The notes under the pieces: model-generated | What the model saw: the letters and a program-made list of their open reading frames with translations, nothing else | Told to the model about the DNA's origin: nothing | Database searches by the model: none | Source: Brienomyrus brachyistius | Taxonomy: Eukaryota > Chordata > Actinopteri > Osteoglossiformes > Mormyridae | Assembly (NCBI RefSeq): GCF_023856365.1 | Contig: NC_064548.1 | Span: forward strand, 24,657,289-24,721,288 | DNA: 64,000 nt | Direction: 5' to 3' | Made by a program: the position numbers and the translations under genes | Part shown: piece after piece, positions 49,016-61,140 of the stretch | Layout of the letters: every line of letters starts with the position of its first letter | Position numbering within the stretch: the first letter of the stretch is position 1

Positions 49016-50902
49016 CGCCTCGCACAGATGATGATTCTTCATAGTCACTAGCAGGTTCTTCGGTCTCCGAGCCGCATGCTCCGCCCCCTGAGCTATGAGG
49101 CGGCCGACAAGTGGTGTCCATGCTTTTATTTAACCAATGGAAGAGGCCGTGACAGCATCGGCACTGGCCAATCAGGAGTAGGCTTACAACCAGCAAAACC
49201 CAAAAGATCCACAAAAGTGACAGGCTGATGTCAGTGTCGCTGTGTAGTGAAGGAGGGGGCAGAATCCATGAAAATTAAATTAATGGCACGACCCGCCATT
49301 GAAGGAGGTGGCGAATCCCGTTCTCCACAATCTGCCATGATGACTGCTGACATCTGTCTCCATCCTCCTGTCCCTCATCCCCGTCCTTCTGCTCGGTTGG
49401 TTCTCCGTGTGTCTTGGAGGGGGGGGAATGATCCTTAGCTCAGTTCCTCACAGGCTGGCCCCCATTATCTACTGTTATTCCCAAAGCTGGCCAACCACGC
49501 ACACTCTGTGAACCCCGGCTGAGCAGAGACTCAAACCCCTCCCAACCCCCCCCGCCCCACCACAGCCTGTCCGCTATCCTGAGGGAGCATCACTGAAACA
49601 GAGATACATTTCCTGGAATTATGATGAGGTCTTCCAGGCAAAACTACTAACTGGGAAGGGAAAAATTAAGCTGAGAAGATATCTTCCTTGTTTAATACTT
49701 TAGCTCATCGGAGGCCGATCAAATTATGCAAATTTATTGCTTTAATAGTTATTGCTTTCGGTGCTGAGTGCCAGAACAGAGGACAGAGCTACCGCCGCAC
49801 CTGCGAGGCTCTGCGTGCTGTACGGAGAGGAATTCCTGGTGACTTGTCTATTAATAAACTCAGCAGCTGGAATACCAAACCCGTACGACTGAGCTCAACT
49901 TAACCGTTTCACACTATGAGGAGAACGACATTGTTCCAGTAACTATCACTGAAGGGGCTCTGTGTGGAATCCTTCGCAACCTGTGGTTTGAACAGTTACC
50001 CAGTAACCTGTATGTTTTTTTTATCTTATTTTATTTTGGCATTCTGTCAAACCGTGTCACAGCCTGGAGGAGGTAAAGGACATCCTGTGAAGAGCAGAGG
50101 GACAGGTGCACGTGCAGGTGGCCCACGAAGACCTGGAGAACAGGTGGACTTGCGCCCCAACAGATCTTGGCTGGCATTTGGACCCTGGACCCGCAGGCCG
50201 CGTACGGCATGTGTGTTTAACATACATACAGGAGACAGGCAGGCTGGAGCGAGTTCAGCAGGCTTATTATTCACGACGAACGTAAAGCTGCATCTCTGAA
50301 GGGGGGCACCACAGAGTAGATGTGAGACAGGAATTTAATGTCGGCCGTCATTTAGCTCCAGTCTCCATCTGATCTGCAGCGTTTGCTGGCCAGGAGCAGC
50401 TCCCAGCAGGCAGCGTGACGATCTCCTCTCACCTCCTTAACGAGCTTAACGAACGTCGCCGTTGGCAGGTGTCACGGGGGTCCTCTGGGCGGGGGGAGGA
50501 AGCGGGCAGGGTGACCTCACAGAGGGTGAAACACGTTTTCCTGCTAACGTAGATGTGCCAGTATGCCTCTGATCTTTTGAATGGCACAAAATGAGGAGTT
50601 TATGGGTTTTGGAAAGATTTAATTTTGGGGATTTGTAATATTTTGTTTTGGATGCCAGAAATTTTACATAATCATCTACTTTTGCACGGGTTCATGTTTT
50701 GTCATAACACTACTCAATGGTCACCGTTACAACTTTTTCAGTGGAACTTGTATAAAAATATTTACAGGCAGGGGCACCAGAGCGTTCCCCCCCCCCCACC
50801 CCGATGTTTAATTTGGTTTCATTCACCCTCCAAAATAAACAGACAGTTTAATATATAAGTTATGTCCCACCCAATATCCAACTCTCTTCTCTACTGTTGT
50901 TT

Positions 50903-50934
<32 letters not shown>

Positions 50935-51495
50935 GCTTGATGCTTAATCATTCATATTGCTTGATACTTGTACATATATTACTTTACTTACGTAATATGT
51001 ACTTTACGTACATATAGTACTTGTACTTTTTACATATATTTTTATTCGATTTACATATCTTGGCAAAATAATTGAAACGCCACATGAAAATATACCTCAA
51101 ATTTGAAGTAACTAAATCGCAAATATAGACTATAGCTAGAGAAATGGGTGACGTCAGGCTGGATGCCCATTACCAGCCGGCTGCGGCAGAAGCATCTGAT
51201 GAGCACTTTGCTATCTGAGTTTTCAAAGCAGCATGAGGCTGCTGAATCAGGAGGTGTCACTCAAAGTACATATATATCGGTAAAAATATACTAAATTATT
51301 CAATGTTTTAAGATGGATAGTCTCTAAAATTATGCCAAACACGGGCACAGTACACTGGCAAAGAAAAACACTGGACACAGGAACAGGGACAAACAGATAC
51401 TGACGGGTGTAAATGCTGAGAGGCAAAGCAGACATGTTGTGGGAGTCACTGTGTTGGACGATTGCTCTGTATGGTCACACAATGGCCAAGGATTG
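49016..51495. other. Non-coding DNA with an (ATT)n microsatellite
   Basis: No exon is supported. A tract of about ten ATT units lies at 50906-50934. AT-rich tandem-like sequence with TACATATA and TACGTA words lies at 50965-51060. Open frames at 49964-50299 and 50047-50274 occupy opposite strands and lack domains. Confidence 0.45.
50906..50934 (+). repeat. (ATT)n microsatellite
   Basis: About ten uninterrupted ATT units. Confidence 0.93.
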
Positions 51496-51673
51496 TCCAT
51501 CCATCCACCTTCCAAACCGCTTATCTTACTGGGTCGCAGGGGATCCGGAGCCTATCCCGGAAGCAATGGGCATGAGGCAGGGAACAACCCTGGATGGGGG
51601 GCCAGCCCATCGCCATCCCTGGTGTCAGAGGGGTGAGGTAGCAGTGCTGACCACCGCACCACCATGCCGCCCC
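51496..51673 (-). mobile_element. tRNA-derived SINE with (GATG)n tail, internally deleted
   Basis: The plus strand reads CATCCATCCACC, then ACCGCTTATCTTACTGGGTC, GGATCCGGAGCCTATCCCGG, AGGCAGGGAACAACCCTGGA, and closes with GCAGTGCTGACCACCGCACC and ACCATGCCGCCCC. In reverse this is a tRNA-like head with A-box, then a jump to the 3' half and a GATG tail. The central part present in the copy at 21403 is missing. It is the best-preserved reference in the window for the family. Confidence 0.82.
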
Positions 51674-54096
51674 AAACCCAGAATCCTTTGTTAAAAAATC
51701 TGAGACATATCCTGTGCAGGACTAGTGGGTGAGCACAGGCTTCAGAAGGGTCCACATAGGTCTAATACAATCATGAGGTCGGACGTCTTCTATGACCTTC
51801 CCAATCACCAGACCTGGATGCCACTGAGGCTTTATGGAAAGATCTAGAGCAGGGCTGGGCAGCCCTGACCCCGGAGTGTCGGTACCCAGCAGGCTGCCCC
51901 TCCTTCCTGGCCCCTGGACTTTCTCCTCCTCATATTCTTCTCTTTCATTCGTGTTTTTGTTGGCTCATCCTTTATGAAATGCACCAGAGCGTGGATGTGC
52001 TCTGCTTTGAGGGGGCGGAGGTCAGTCTTCTGGGCAGAGGGGTTACAGACAGTGTAGTGGACCAGTGGGGGTTGGGGGTGGGCGCACTAATCCGTCATGG
52101 ATGTTGAGAGGGCAGCCCTGCGTCGCCGTCTCTGTGGGCGCCGGCAGTGAACACACTTTAGGATGTAAAAAGGCAGCCTTTACATGTGCACGCATGCCGG
52201 AACACGCGACCCCCAGCCGCCCCCCCCCGCATCTTGGCATTGAGCCGGAACTTATTAAAAGAAGCTCCTCTTTAGTATTCATTTAAATAACAATGTATTG
52301 CCTGGTTCTTGGGTGGGGGGGGGGGGGGGGGGTGATGGCGCTAGCATATGGGCGGGTTGTCCCAGCGGGCAAAATGTCCGTCTATGGATTCCATAGGGCT
52401 GGTCGGCCAGTAGGGGGGTCTCTGTGGTCAGTTGACCTCAGCTGGAAGCCTGTTGCTAACACCAGGTGTGGGAGGGGGGCATGTTTCCAGGCAAGGGAGT
52501 GTGAGAACAGGGCTGGACTGTGGTGATGGTGGACCTTGGGGTTGGGGGGGGCTGCTGCTGGTGCTGCTAAATGTGACTTTCAGGCTCTGAGGACAAAGGA
52601 GACGAGCACTTAAGCATAAATAAAAAGCCCTTTTGATACATACCTTCTAATATAGGTACCATATGGCCATCTCATCCATGGGGGATTCTCCATTCAAGCA
52701 TAAATTGCTTTTTTCCGGGGGGGGGGGGGGTCAGTGGACCATACCTGTGTTTGTGAAGGTGCTTATGTAGCAAACGCCTTGCAGCACCCCAACTGGCATC
52801 TGCCGCATTGGCCATTAGCCGCTTTTTCCAGCCCCAGGATTCTTGAGAGCTCGCAGAAGCAGATCGGCAAAAAAATTAAAAAAAAATAATAAAGATCGAA
52901 AAGATGAGAGCGTGCTGGGCTGAGCTTCTCTGGATATCGGTGCCCGGGGAACCGGTGGGAGCAGGAGAGAGGAGAGCAGGAGCGAAGACGCAGGCGAGCA
53001 GATGACAGCAATCTTCCCCTGAAACTCAACATTAGAGGAAAATGTCATCTCCACAGATGTAATTTACAGCTCATCTGCTTCCTAAAAATGCACTTTTCTA
53101 AATGGGCCCAGGCTTGGAGTGCATGTTACCGAGGGGGGGGGGGGGCAGGGTGGGCGTCGAGGGGGGCAGAATGGGCTTGGAGGACAAGGAGGGTGGGAGC
53201 TAGACTTGGGCTTTAATGACGCGAAAAACATGGCACACTAGCATGAATAATTACCTGTGCTTTTACAATGGAGTGATAATGCAGGCAGAGATGGGGAAAA
53301 AAAGCAAGTTAAAGGCTGAGAAATCTCGATGCAGATTAGGCGTGAAACATGCAGCCTGGCCTAACCGGAAGAGGCACGGGGAGGGCGCCCAAGCGAGGGC
53401 GCAAAACAAAAGGCGATTTTTAAGAGGCGGTGAAGCCGTGCAGAAAGACAGAGGTGGTGGAGGGCACCTGGAGACAGCGAAAGAACGTGAGGATCGATAA
53501 AGCGAGTAGGCCAGCTCGAGCACAACCATGAGGACAGAGCGACTAAACACAAAAGGATGAAATCGTAAGATGATTCTATGTTTTTTTTTGGTCCTTTGTC
53601 CCATGGATAACAATGGCTGTGACGCAGACATGTGTTTGATGAGTGTTTTAAAAAATTGCCATTAAGATGTCGCCGGCGATGAATGAACCGAGAGGAGCAG
53701 CAATAGCAGCGTGTCATTAAGATGGGGGGGGGGGGTTCACTCGTCTCCCGCAGTGGGCTATTTATATTACTCACGCAGGTTGTTTTTAGCAGCTCAGCTG
53801 CTAACTAAGCAAAGGAGACTTTCTGGGCTTTTGGGATTCGACCCTCTTGTGAGTGCAGATCACCTGACATGAGGGATAATGGATGTTGGGAATGGTGAAG
53901 GTGGATGCCTCGCTCCATCCCTTGCGAAGCTTCTCTCCGGAAAACTGTTTTCATATTTCACGCTGGAACAGAAAGAGAACTAGCTACTGCCTCCCCCCAC
54001 CCGTCCCCCCCCCAATGCGGTGCAGAATGTCTGCTAAGCAATGTATGAAAGAAATATAAAATAATAAATAATTAAAGCCTGGTGCGGTTCTGTGAT

Positions 54097-54098
<2 letters not shown>

Positions 54099-54128
<30 letters not shown>
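54099..54128 (+). repeat. (TG)n microsatellite
   Basis: A TG tract of about 14 units followed by variant TATGCGCATG. Confidence 0.93.
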
Positions 54129-54130
<2 letters not shown>

Positions 54131-55549
54131 CGCATGTGTGTGCCGTGTGATGGACCGGCCTCCCACTTGTGGTGGTCCCACTCTTCCGCTCTGCTCCACC
54201 AGACTGTCCAAGACTATGTTTTGGAAAAGGGCTTGCAGAAAGTGATTGGATGGGCATGATGGTGATGCTATTCGATCTAGCGATAATATCACTGGAGACA
54301 TGGAAGAGCACACATATGAAACAGATGAACAGGATGTTAAGATCTCACTCTTTGGCTGAAACTACAGTGTTATATATTTGGCCTTTTAACACTGGGAAGT
54401 GTTATTAAAATATTAAAATACTAATTCAGATGCTCCTAGGGTCTGTGTTAGGATATTTAGACGTTATGATGGGTAAATGTGTTTCACTTTCAGTATGTTA
54501 TTCAATAAATTGCATGAGACATTCGACACTTTATCATAAAATAGACTTTGTATTAATGATTTTGCCCAACTGTAGGCTAATGTAAGTGTTCGAAACATGT
54601 TTTTAAGGGAGGCTTACAAGTTGAAAAGGTTAGGTGTACTGTATTAAAAATGGATTTTTGCCTAACAACATTTTTGCGTTACGATATGTTTATCAGAACA
54701 TAACCCCTTCGTGACCTGAGGAGAGGCTGTGCTAAAGATGTAAACAAATTAATAGGAATCCACTGAAACTGTGTTTACTTTGATGGAAGTGAAAAACATT
54801 TTGTTTGTTCCTCACTGAAAATAATGTCTTGAATGGTTATATTTAGCTATTTTATTTAGTATGTAAAGGCTGACGTGCACCCGGACAGATCTACGAACGC
54901 AGACACTGTGTAAATATAAAGTGGCATTTTAATCAGCTTGTACTGCAGCGGCCCAGCGTTAGAAAGCAAGTGTGGGCCTTTAATCACACCAAAGGCCGGC
55001 CGCAGGCAGGACCAGATTAAACCAAGTGCCCTGGATGCCTCGTATTTAAGATCACGTCAGTCCGTAATTCAGAAACACCCAGATCAAACAGAAACCAGGC
55101 TCCAACTGGATGCAGAGCTGCCCCGTTTTGATCCCCGTCCGCCGTCTTTCACGTGCTGACAGTTGGCTGATTTTCTGGGGGGGGGTTGCTTGTCATCAGC
55201 CTGGCTGGGGAAACATGTGACCCCCCTCGCCAGCCTCTACTGGGCCTTCGGCTCCGGTCCCCCACGCCGGCGTCCTGATTACAGGGCTCGCCGGTTTGAA
55301 CTTTGATCTCCGTCTGTTAAATATCTGGAGCCAGACTGGACCCACACCGAGGGGGGGCGGCCTGCCCTCTCCCAAAAAACACACACTTTCGGGATCCTGT
55401 CTGTACTTCCACATACACGACCATAATGATGCCCAGTAATTTACCGTTAGTTAGCGCAGAAGTCCGCTCTACAACAATGCCGATCTCGCTGGGGCTTGAT
55501 TAAACTCCATGTGTGTGTGTCAGTCATGAAGAAGGGATCAGAACGGCGA

Positions 55550-55700
55550 GTGAATAGCTTCATTTTCAGCTCGGGAGATAATTAAGCTCGAGCTAAATGC
55601 TGAAAGTAAACTGCTTCTGAATCTGACATTAAACAGCTGCAGATTTGCTATAAAATCCTGCAAGGGCAATAAAGTGCTTGCAGTGGTTTTAAAGCTTGTA
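55550..55700. promoter_or_regulatory. Candidate conserved non-coding element
   Basis: Contains TAATTA (55579-55584) and a CAGCTG E-box (55634-55639) in repeat-free sequence just upstream of AT-rich DNA. The regulatory call is an inference from texture. Confidence 0.2.
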
Positions 55701-57864
55701 CTCTTCTAGGATTTGACCTGTCTTGTCACAATCCAGGTCCTGCATTTCCAGTTGGTGCCACTGCCTCTGAGCACCGTGTGATATAGCTTTTTCTTCAATG
55801 TAAAATTACCATTAAGGAAGAGCTGATTCTGTGCTGTACATTTGACTCAACTTTATTTGCAGTAATGAATGAGCTGTTCTGTGTTTTCATAGCGTTTATG
55901 TACTGTTTTAATTTCACATTACCCTAACGAGTAAGGGGAGTTTTATGTGGGTAATGGGTTTGAAAGCCAGGTGCTTTATCAATTATAAAATGGGGAAAAT
56001 GCAGTACATATTAGCTAAATGTCAATTGTAACGCAAAGGAGCATTAAATAATATCGTACCTCATTAAATGCTTCGCATTTTTCTGCAACAGTAGATTATA
56101 CGACTTTTTGTATTATAAAACCTTGCATTGAGCAAATGACTTTTTAATTTATCAAAATGTATCACTTTCCCATATTCTCATTGCTTGATTAAAGTTACAT
56201 AATAAATATAATTTATATTGTAATTACACTGCACACCTTCAGCTGTATTATGATTTTCAACATAGGTATATTGGAAATGTAAAGAATCTCTGTTGGTACT
56301 GAGAGCTGAGCTATTTTGAAATGCAAAATGTCCTTCCTTTATGTCAGAGCAGTCTAGAAAAGGGAAATGTTTGAAACCACACATGCTAATATTCATATTG
56401 GTTCCTTAATGTATGCTGAGATGCTTCCAAGAAGAAGAAAAAAAACCAAAACACTAACAAGAATAGTAAGTAAGGAGGTGGATTTTTACTTTCAGTTTTA
56501 AATTAATCTTCCTGGTACCAGATCAGTGATTAAATAATAATAACTTGGGTGGAATTTTTCTTTATACATTTTACCATTAGAAGCTCTTCTTCTTTCCCAC
56601 GTCATTGTTAATCGCTCTGCTGCCTCAAAAACATACCGTTATATTCTCTGGGCTTCCCCCCCCCCCTGCAATTTCACACAGCTCCAGCAACTACAGACAT
56701 TTTTCCTTTTAATATATACATCTATCTATTCATCTTATAACTGTGTTTTCCATTCAGGGTTACAGGGCTTTTAATTACATGCATTTATCCTTTAGCAGAC
56801 GATTTTACAAAGAGGAGAAAAATTAACCACAATCTTTTTTGGTGAAATAATAACCAACATGGATGGCATGTGACATAGATCTGACCTGAGGGTAACAAGG
56901 TTACTTGAGAACGGCACTAATTCACAGAGCAGTGCACCTTTGATGCTACTAACTAAAGTGATTGTGTAAGAGTCACTGTGGGTTGGGCAATAATCAGACC
57001 CACCAGAGATGGGGACTAGAGGAAGAAACAGGGATTTTATTTTGGGGGAGAAAGTGCCAATTACAGGGGTGGAATGTCCACAAAAACAAAGGTGGGAGGG
57101 GGGGGGGGCTCAAGGAAGTATAGTGACTGAGAGGTAAACATTCTCAGCATTACATTGTGTTTGGCATAGGATTTCATAAGAACACAAACACAGGCAGCTG
57201 ATGGCCTTGACAGTCAATAGATCAGGCCAAAAAAATTATAATTTGAGGCAGAAACGCCCATTTCAGCAAATTTATCATTTCAGGCAGAAATGACAATTTC
57301 AGTATATTTATCGTTTCAGGAGGAGGGAAATCGGCACAGCCGTAGCAAGCTCGTGTGCAGATAGAAAAATATCCAGTTGGTCTCCACAAAAACACCACTG
57401 AGGATGGAGCAGGACCGGGCAAGTCCTGTGACTTTGGCTCAGCACAGAATTTCATAATTTCTCTCTCTCTCTATCTCATTCTGGAAGTGTTACTCCATTG
57501 GGAGTTGGTTATCCACAACTCATTACTGTGTAATAAATTAACTTTTCAAAATCGGAGCTGGAAAACAAATGTGCCTTGGATGTGTCTGCTGTCACAATGA
57601 ATCACGCCAGGGGGTTTTTTTTTTTTGGGGGGGGGGGGGTCTAAACAGACTGCGGCGGCCCCCGATTGACTGTCTGTCAATACGGCTTAGGGTAACGCTG
57701 TCCATGTGAGCCCCGTGACGAGGCTCCTCCCTCCAACCTGAAACCTGGTGACATCGACCTTGGTGAACTTCACAGCTGAGATATCCTAATCAGAGCAGAC
57801 GAGCGTGACAGTTTGGGGCGAGCTGTCTCACTCGCAGACGCGCCGGGTGTGGACGCTCGCCGGC

Positions 57865-58075
57865 CTGTGGCGGGCGGTTATATCAAGGAGCCCACAGCAT
57901 AGCCAGCCATTTATCGTCTGGGACTCCGCTGCCAATTAATCCGCTAATGTTTATTGAAACGGATGTGCCTGGTTAAATGACTGTACATATCAAAGAAGCC
58001 ATTAATTTCTCGTTCTATATACAATCTTCTTGTTTCCTTAATTAAAATTCATTGCCATCTGCCTTTCTCTTAACT
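57865..58075. promoter_or_regulatory. Candidate conserved non-coding element
   Basis: A repeat-free block with CCAATTAATCCGCTAATG (57933-57950), which includes a bicoid/Otx-type TAATCC, and further TAATT cores near 58005 and 58039. It is bounded on the right by a C-rich tract (58079-58106) and on the left by CpG-rich DNA. Of all unique stretches in the window this looks most like a developmental enhancer, yet only by texture. Confidence 0.3.
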
Positions 58076-58078
58076 CCG

Positions 58079-58106
58079 CCCCCCCACCCCCCCCCCCCCA
58101 CCCCCC
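58079..58106. repeat. Interrupted poly-C tract
   Basis: C runs of 7, 13 and 6 separated by single A bases. Confidence 0.9.
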
Positions 58107-60725
58107 ATCTAAAAGAAAAAACAGGATCGTTATATTAGCCAAGGAGCACCGGCGATTCCCATCCCAAATCTTTCTTCCTTAATCCTTCGTTAGCTTCATG
58201 CCGGCCGTAGCGAGAAGGCCGCTCGTTTTGGCAGCATGACTGTCGCTGATGCACCTTGCCGGGGGCTGGTTGGGGGGGTAGTCGTCCCCCTTTCCATACT
58301 TATCCTCGCCATACGGTTATGCTAGCGGACGGCACCGTCACCATCAAAGGCGTCGCCTCCCAGATTTTTCGGAGGGACTCTGTAGCACTGTTACCATGGT
58401 TGCACTTCCTGTCCCTCTGGTGACTCGCTCCCTGTTCCTTCGTTTCGCCTCCATCCCTTTAGTCCGTGAGGATCTAACCTAGAAGGTGCCTCTGCAGCCT
58501 CCTGAGCCCCTGCGTCTGGCACAATCCGTCATTGTCGAATAATGAAAGAAGCATCAGCCCAAGAAGTATTCCAATACTCTGCTGCATACCACAATGAAGA
58601 ACGTTTTCTTTTCAATTCAGGCAGGAACAGCCCACCACACCCCCCCCCCCAACTCTTCCCCTTTTGAATTATTAAATTTAAAAAAAAAAAAAATTCGAAA
58701 GATGGATTGCTGAATGGCCGGCCTGACAGCGTCGTTTAGCACATGAGGATGCAGCAGTTTTGATCCACGCGGCGAAGTTCAAATATGTGTATAATAACAC
58801 TTTTAAAAAATGGCAGTCGAGTTGTGGCCACTGTATCGGGGGTCCCAGTCATTTATCACCCCCTGTCGCTTCAGCATTAATCTCGCTTGGCCTCTGAATT
58901 GCCAGCCATAATTACCACCTCTTTCATCTGCGGTCGCGGCTGTTGGGGGAAAAGCGTTTTTCTGAGGAATATTTTTAGAATGTCATCACTGGGCTCGTTT
59001 CGCTGCTCTGGTGGAGACGATGCTCTGCTACTCTGCAGATGGCTTCGCGACGGGCCCCTCGAGGCCCCCAGCCTCAGGAAGTGCTGAGAGCGTCCGTTCA
59101 CCCCTTTTCCACGTGGCTCAGGGTGGGGGGTGGGAAGGGGGACGGAATGGACCCACCCCGGGCGGAGGTCGAAATTAAAGAGCAGTACGTGACAGGACAG
59201 TCATTTATTAGCTAAACAACTGGCCGGCTCACCCGATCTCACTTTATTGATTTTGGTGTATCGACTTCCTCTGTACTGCATGGGGGCAGAACAGCACTTT
59301 ACAAAGCACCACATGCACGCCATGCACAGTCGCATCAGCAGTAATGTTGGCAAAGCCCCTGTGCCATATCCCACTCCTGATTCGCTGGCCTAATGGTTGC
59401 TAACCAATCACCAGTGCTCTGCGCCCTCATTGGCTCCCCTGGTGATCTCAGGGGCTTTGGAGTCGGCGCATTACCTCACACTTCTGGCCTGCTGTATTAG
59501 ATTTATCCCAACAGCAGCTGGGCCAAAATGAACGGGGTGAGGTGCAGGGGGCAGGAAATGACATCTGTCGTCCGAGAAGGATGGATGGGATGATATGTGG
59601 TCACAGGGGCGTGTCAAGGAGGTCAAGGCTGCCCTCACCTTGGTGCCCCCCCTCCCCCCACATGCTCTCTCTCTAGTACCCAGGGGAACCAATGAACTTC
59701 ATACACTCTTCGTAATCTGCGTAATGGCTAATCAAATACCCCCCCCACACACACACACCGTCCCATTCATAATTTGTCATGGATGTGTGATGCATTGCTG
59801 TACTCAAACGTGTTTCAGTCTGAGTTGCACTGTTATCTTCATTGTCTTCTGGATGGCAAGGCGCTTATCCAGCTCCATCTGATTACCTGCACATGTCCAC
59901 CGCGTGCATCTTTAAATGGTCCCAATTGAAAGGGCAGTGGATAAAACTGCATAAAAACAAACCGCTTCAGCCTACAGTATGTCCCTTTTTCGGGGGTGGG
60001 GGGGGGGGGTGATTCTGTGCAGGTGGAGCCTGAAAAGCCTTCTCCTCTTTCTTTATCAAAACCTCCCATGCCTCACTCTCGCTGATCTCATATTAAACAT
60101 AAAAGGAAAATGACTGTATAGATAATATATATTACAATTAATACTAATAAAGCATAAAGTATTAAATGAACTACGATCAGATAGCTCTTAGCACGATGAC
60201 TTGAAAATACAAATTTAAGTTGTATCTTTGTGAAGCCTCTCCGGACAGAAGAATAAAGGTTTTATTGAAGGGTGTCTTAGCGATGCTAACAGCGCGCGGT
60301 AGACCGCGGAAAGAATTCGTATCATTCTTTTTTTAATACTTCGGGTAGTTCTTCATCTGCCACCTCCGCACCTCATCTCCATTAAAGACACCGCTCTATC
60401 TACCTTTCTCCTCCTAAAATACCCCGTTTGAATTTATCCAAAGGTCAAAATTTAATTAAATAGGAGAATTTCGACGAGTGTCTCTTTAAACCTTTATAGA
60501 CACGTAGGCTGCTGCGAATTAAATGCTTAGTGCACATATTAGACTCATTAAAGATGGGATGGTGCAGCCCGTCTTTTGGATGTTTTTATACTCGGGATAT
60601 AATTTGTTCCCGGCCAGTTTACAACCCCTTTAACCAGCAGTTCTTTTATCCCGAAAAATCGTATCGGCCATAAAAAGCAACAGAAAATATCACATACCAC
60701 TTCTAACATCTGTCTGGGAATAGCG
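58107..60725. other. Non-coding DNA, nothing coding recognised
   Basis: No exon is supported. There is a poly-A run at 58679-58693, C-rich tracts near 58640, 59645 and 59740, and a G tract near 59998-60009. Short opposite-strand frames at 58877-59101 and 59471-59882 lack domains. Confidence 0.45.
60415..60560. promoter_or_regulatory. Candidate conserved non-coding element
   Basis: Contains a nuclear-receptor half-site AAGGTCA (60441-60447) directly followed by TTTAATTAAAT, in repeat-free sequence about 200 bases upstream of a CpG-dense patch. Inference only. Confidence 0.22.
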
Positions 60726-60880
60726 GCGACCACACAATACCATGGCACGCGTGACTGACCGCGAGGCCGCCAGCGCTACGTGACGCGCGCTCATGCGACA
60801 CAGATGTTTGTGTGCGATGGAGCGTCTGAGCGGGAATCGTCGCGTGCCGCATGGAAAGCGCGCCTATGCGTGTCTCTGTG
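60726..60880. other. CpG-dense patch, possible CpG island
   Basis: About 23 CpG dinucleotides in roughly 150 bases, including GACGCGCGC near 60782 and TCGTCGCGTG near 60838. Vertebrate promoters often look like this, but no coding exon, splice donor or known gene follows before the minisatellite that starts near 61141. Frames of 70-120 codons at 60780-61171 are opened by low stop density in GC-rich and TG-rich DNA. Confidence 0.5.
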
Positions 60881-61140
60881 CCGCTTCTTCGATTCTGACG
60901 TGTATTTATTGCACGAGTCTCTGCAAGTGGGAGTCTTACCGTGTGTCAGCTGCGTGCTGTATGTGGCCTGTCAGAATATCCGCGCTGTGCCTTGATACTC
61001 CTGCACTCCTGTGTTCAGGCACGCCGGTTGCGCTGCTCCAGGGGCGGGCATTCACATGTGTTTGTTTGCCTGTTTATGCATGTGCTTTTGTGTGTGTGTA
61101 TGTATATGTGTGCTTTCCTACCCCTCGCCCCGTGCACACT

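Larger units (their letters stand above)
51674..57864. other. Non-coding DNA with many poly-G tracts
   Basis: No exon is supported. G homopolymers occur at 52315-52332 (18, after GGGT), 52717-52730 (14), 53133-53145 (13), 53724-53735 (12) and 57627-57639 (13). A possible truncated hAT end CAGGGCTGGGCAGCCCTG lies at about 51850 just after ATCTAGAG, which resembles a hAT target site. Near 56780 the text GCATTTATCCTTTAGCAGAC resembles the start of another fish dispersed repeat. Open frames at 53263-53774 (minus) and 53984-54313 (minus) lack domains. Confidence 0.45.

Noticed and set aside
51850..52010. Possible hAT element starting CAGGGCTGGGCAG after ATCTAGAG
   Set aside because: The left end and target-site look right, but I find no matching right end, so element boundaries cannot be supported.
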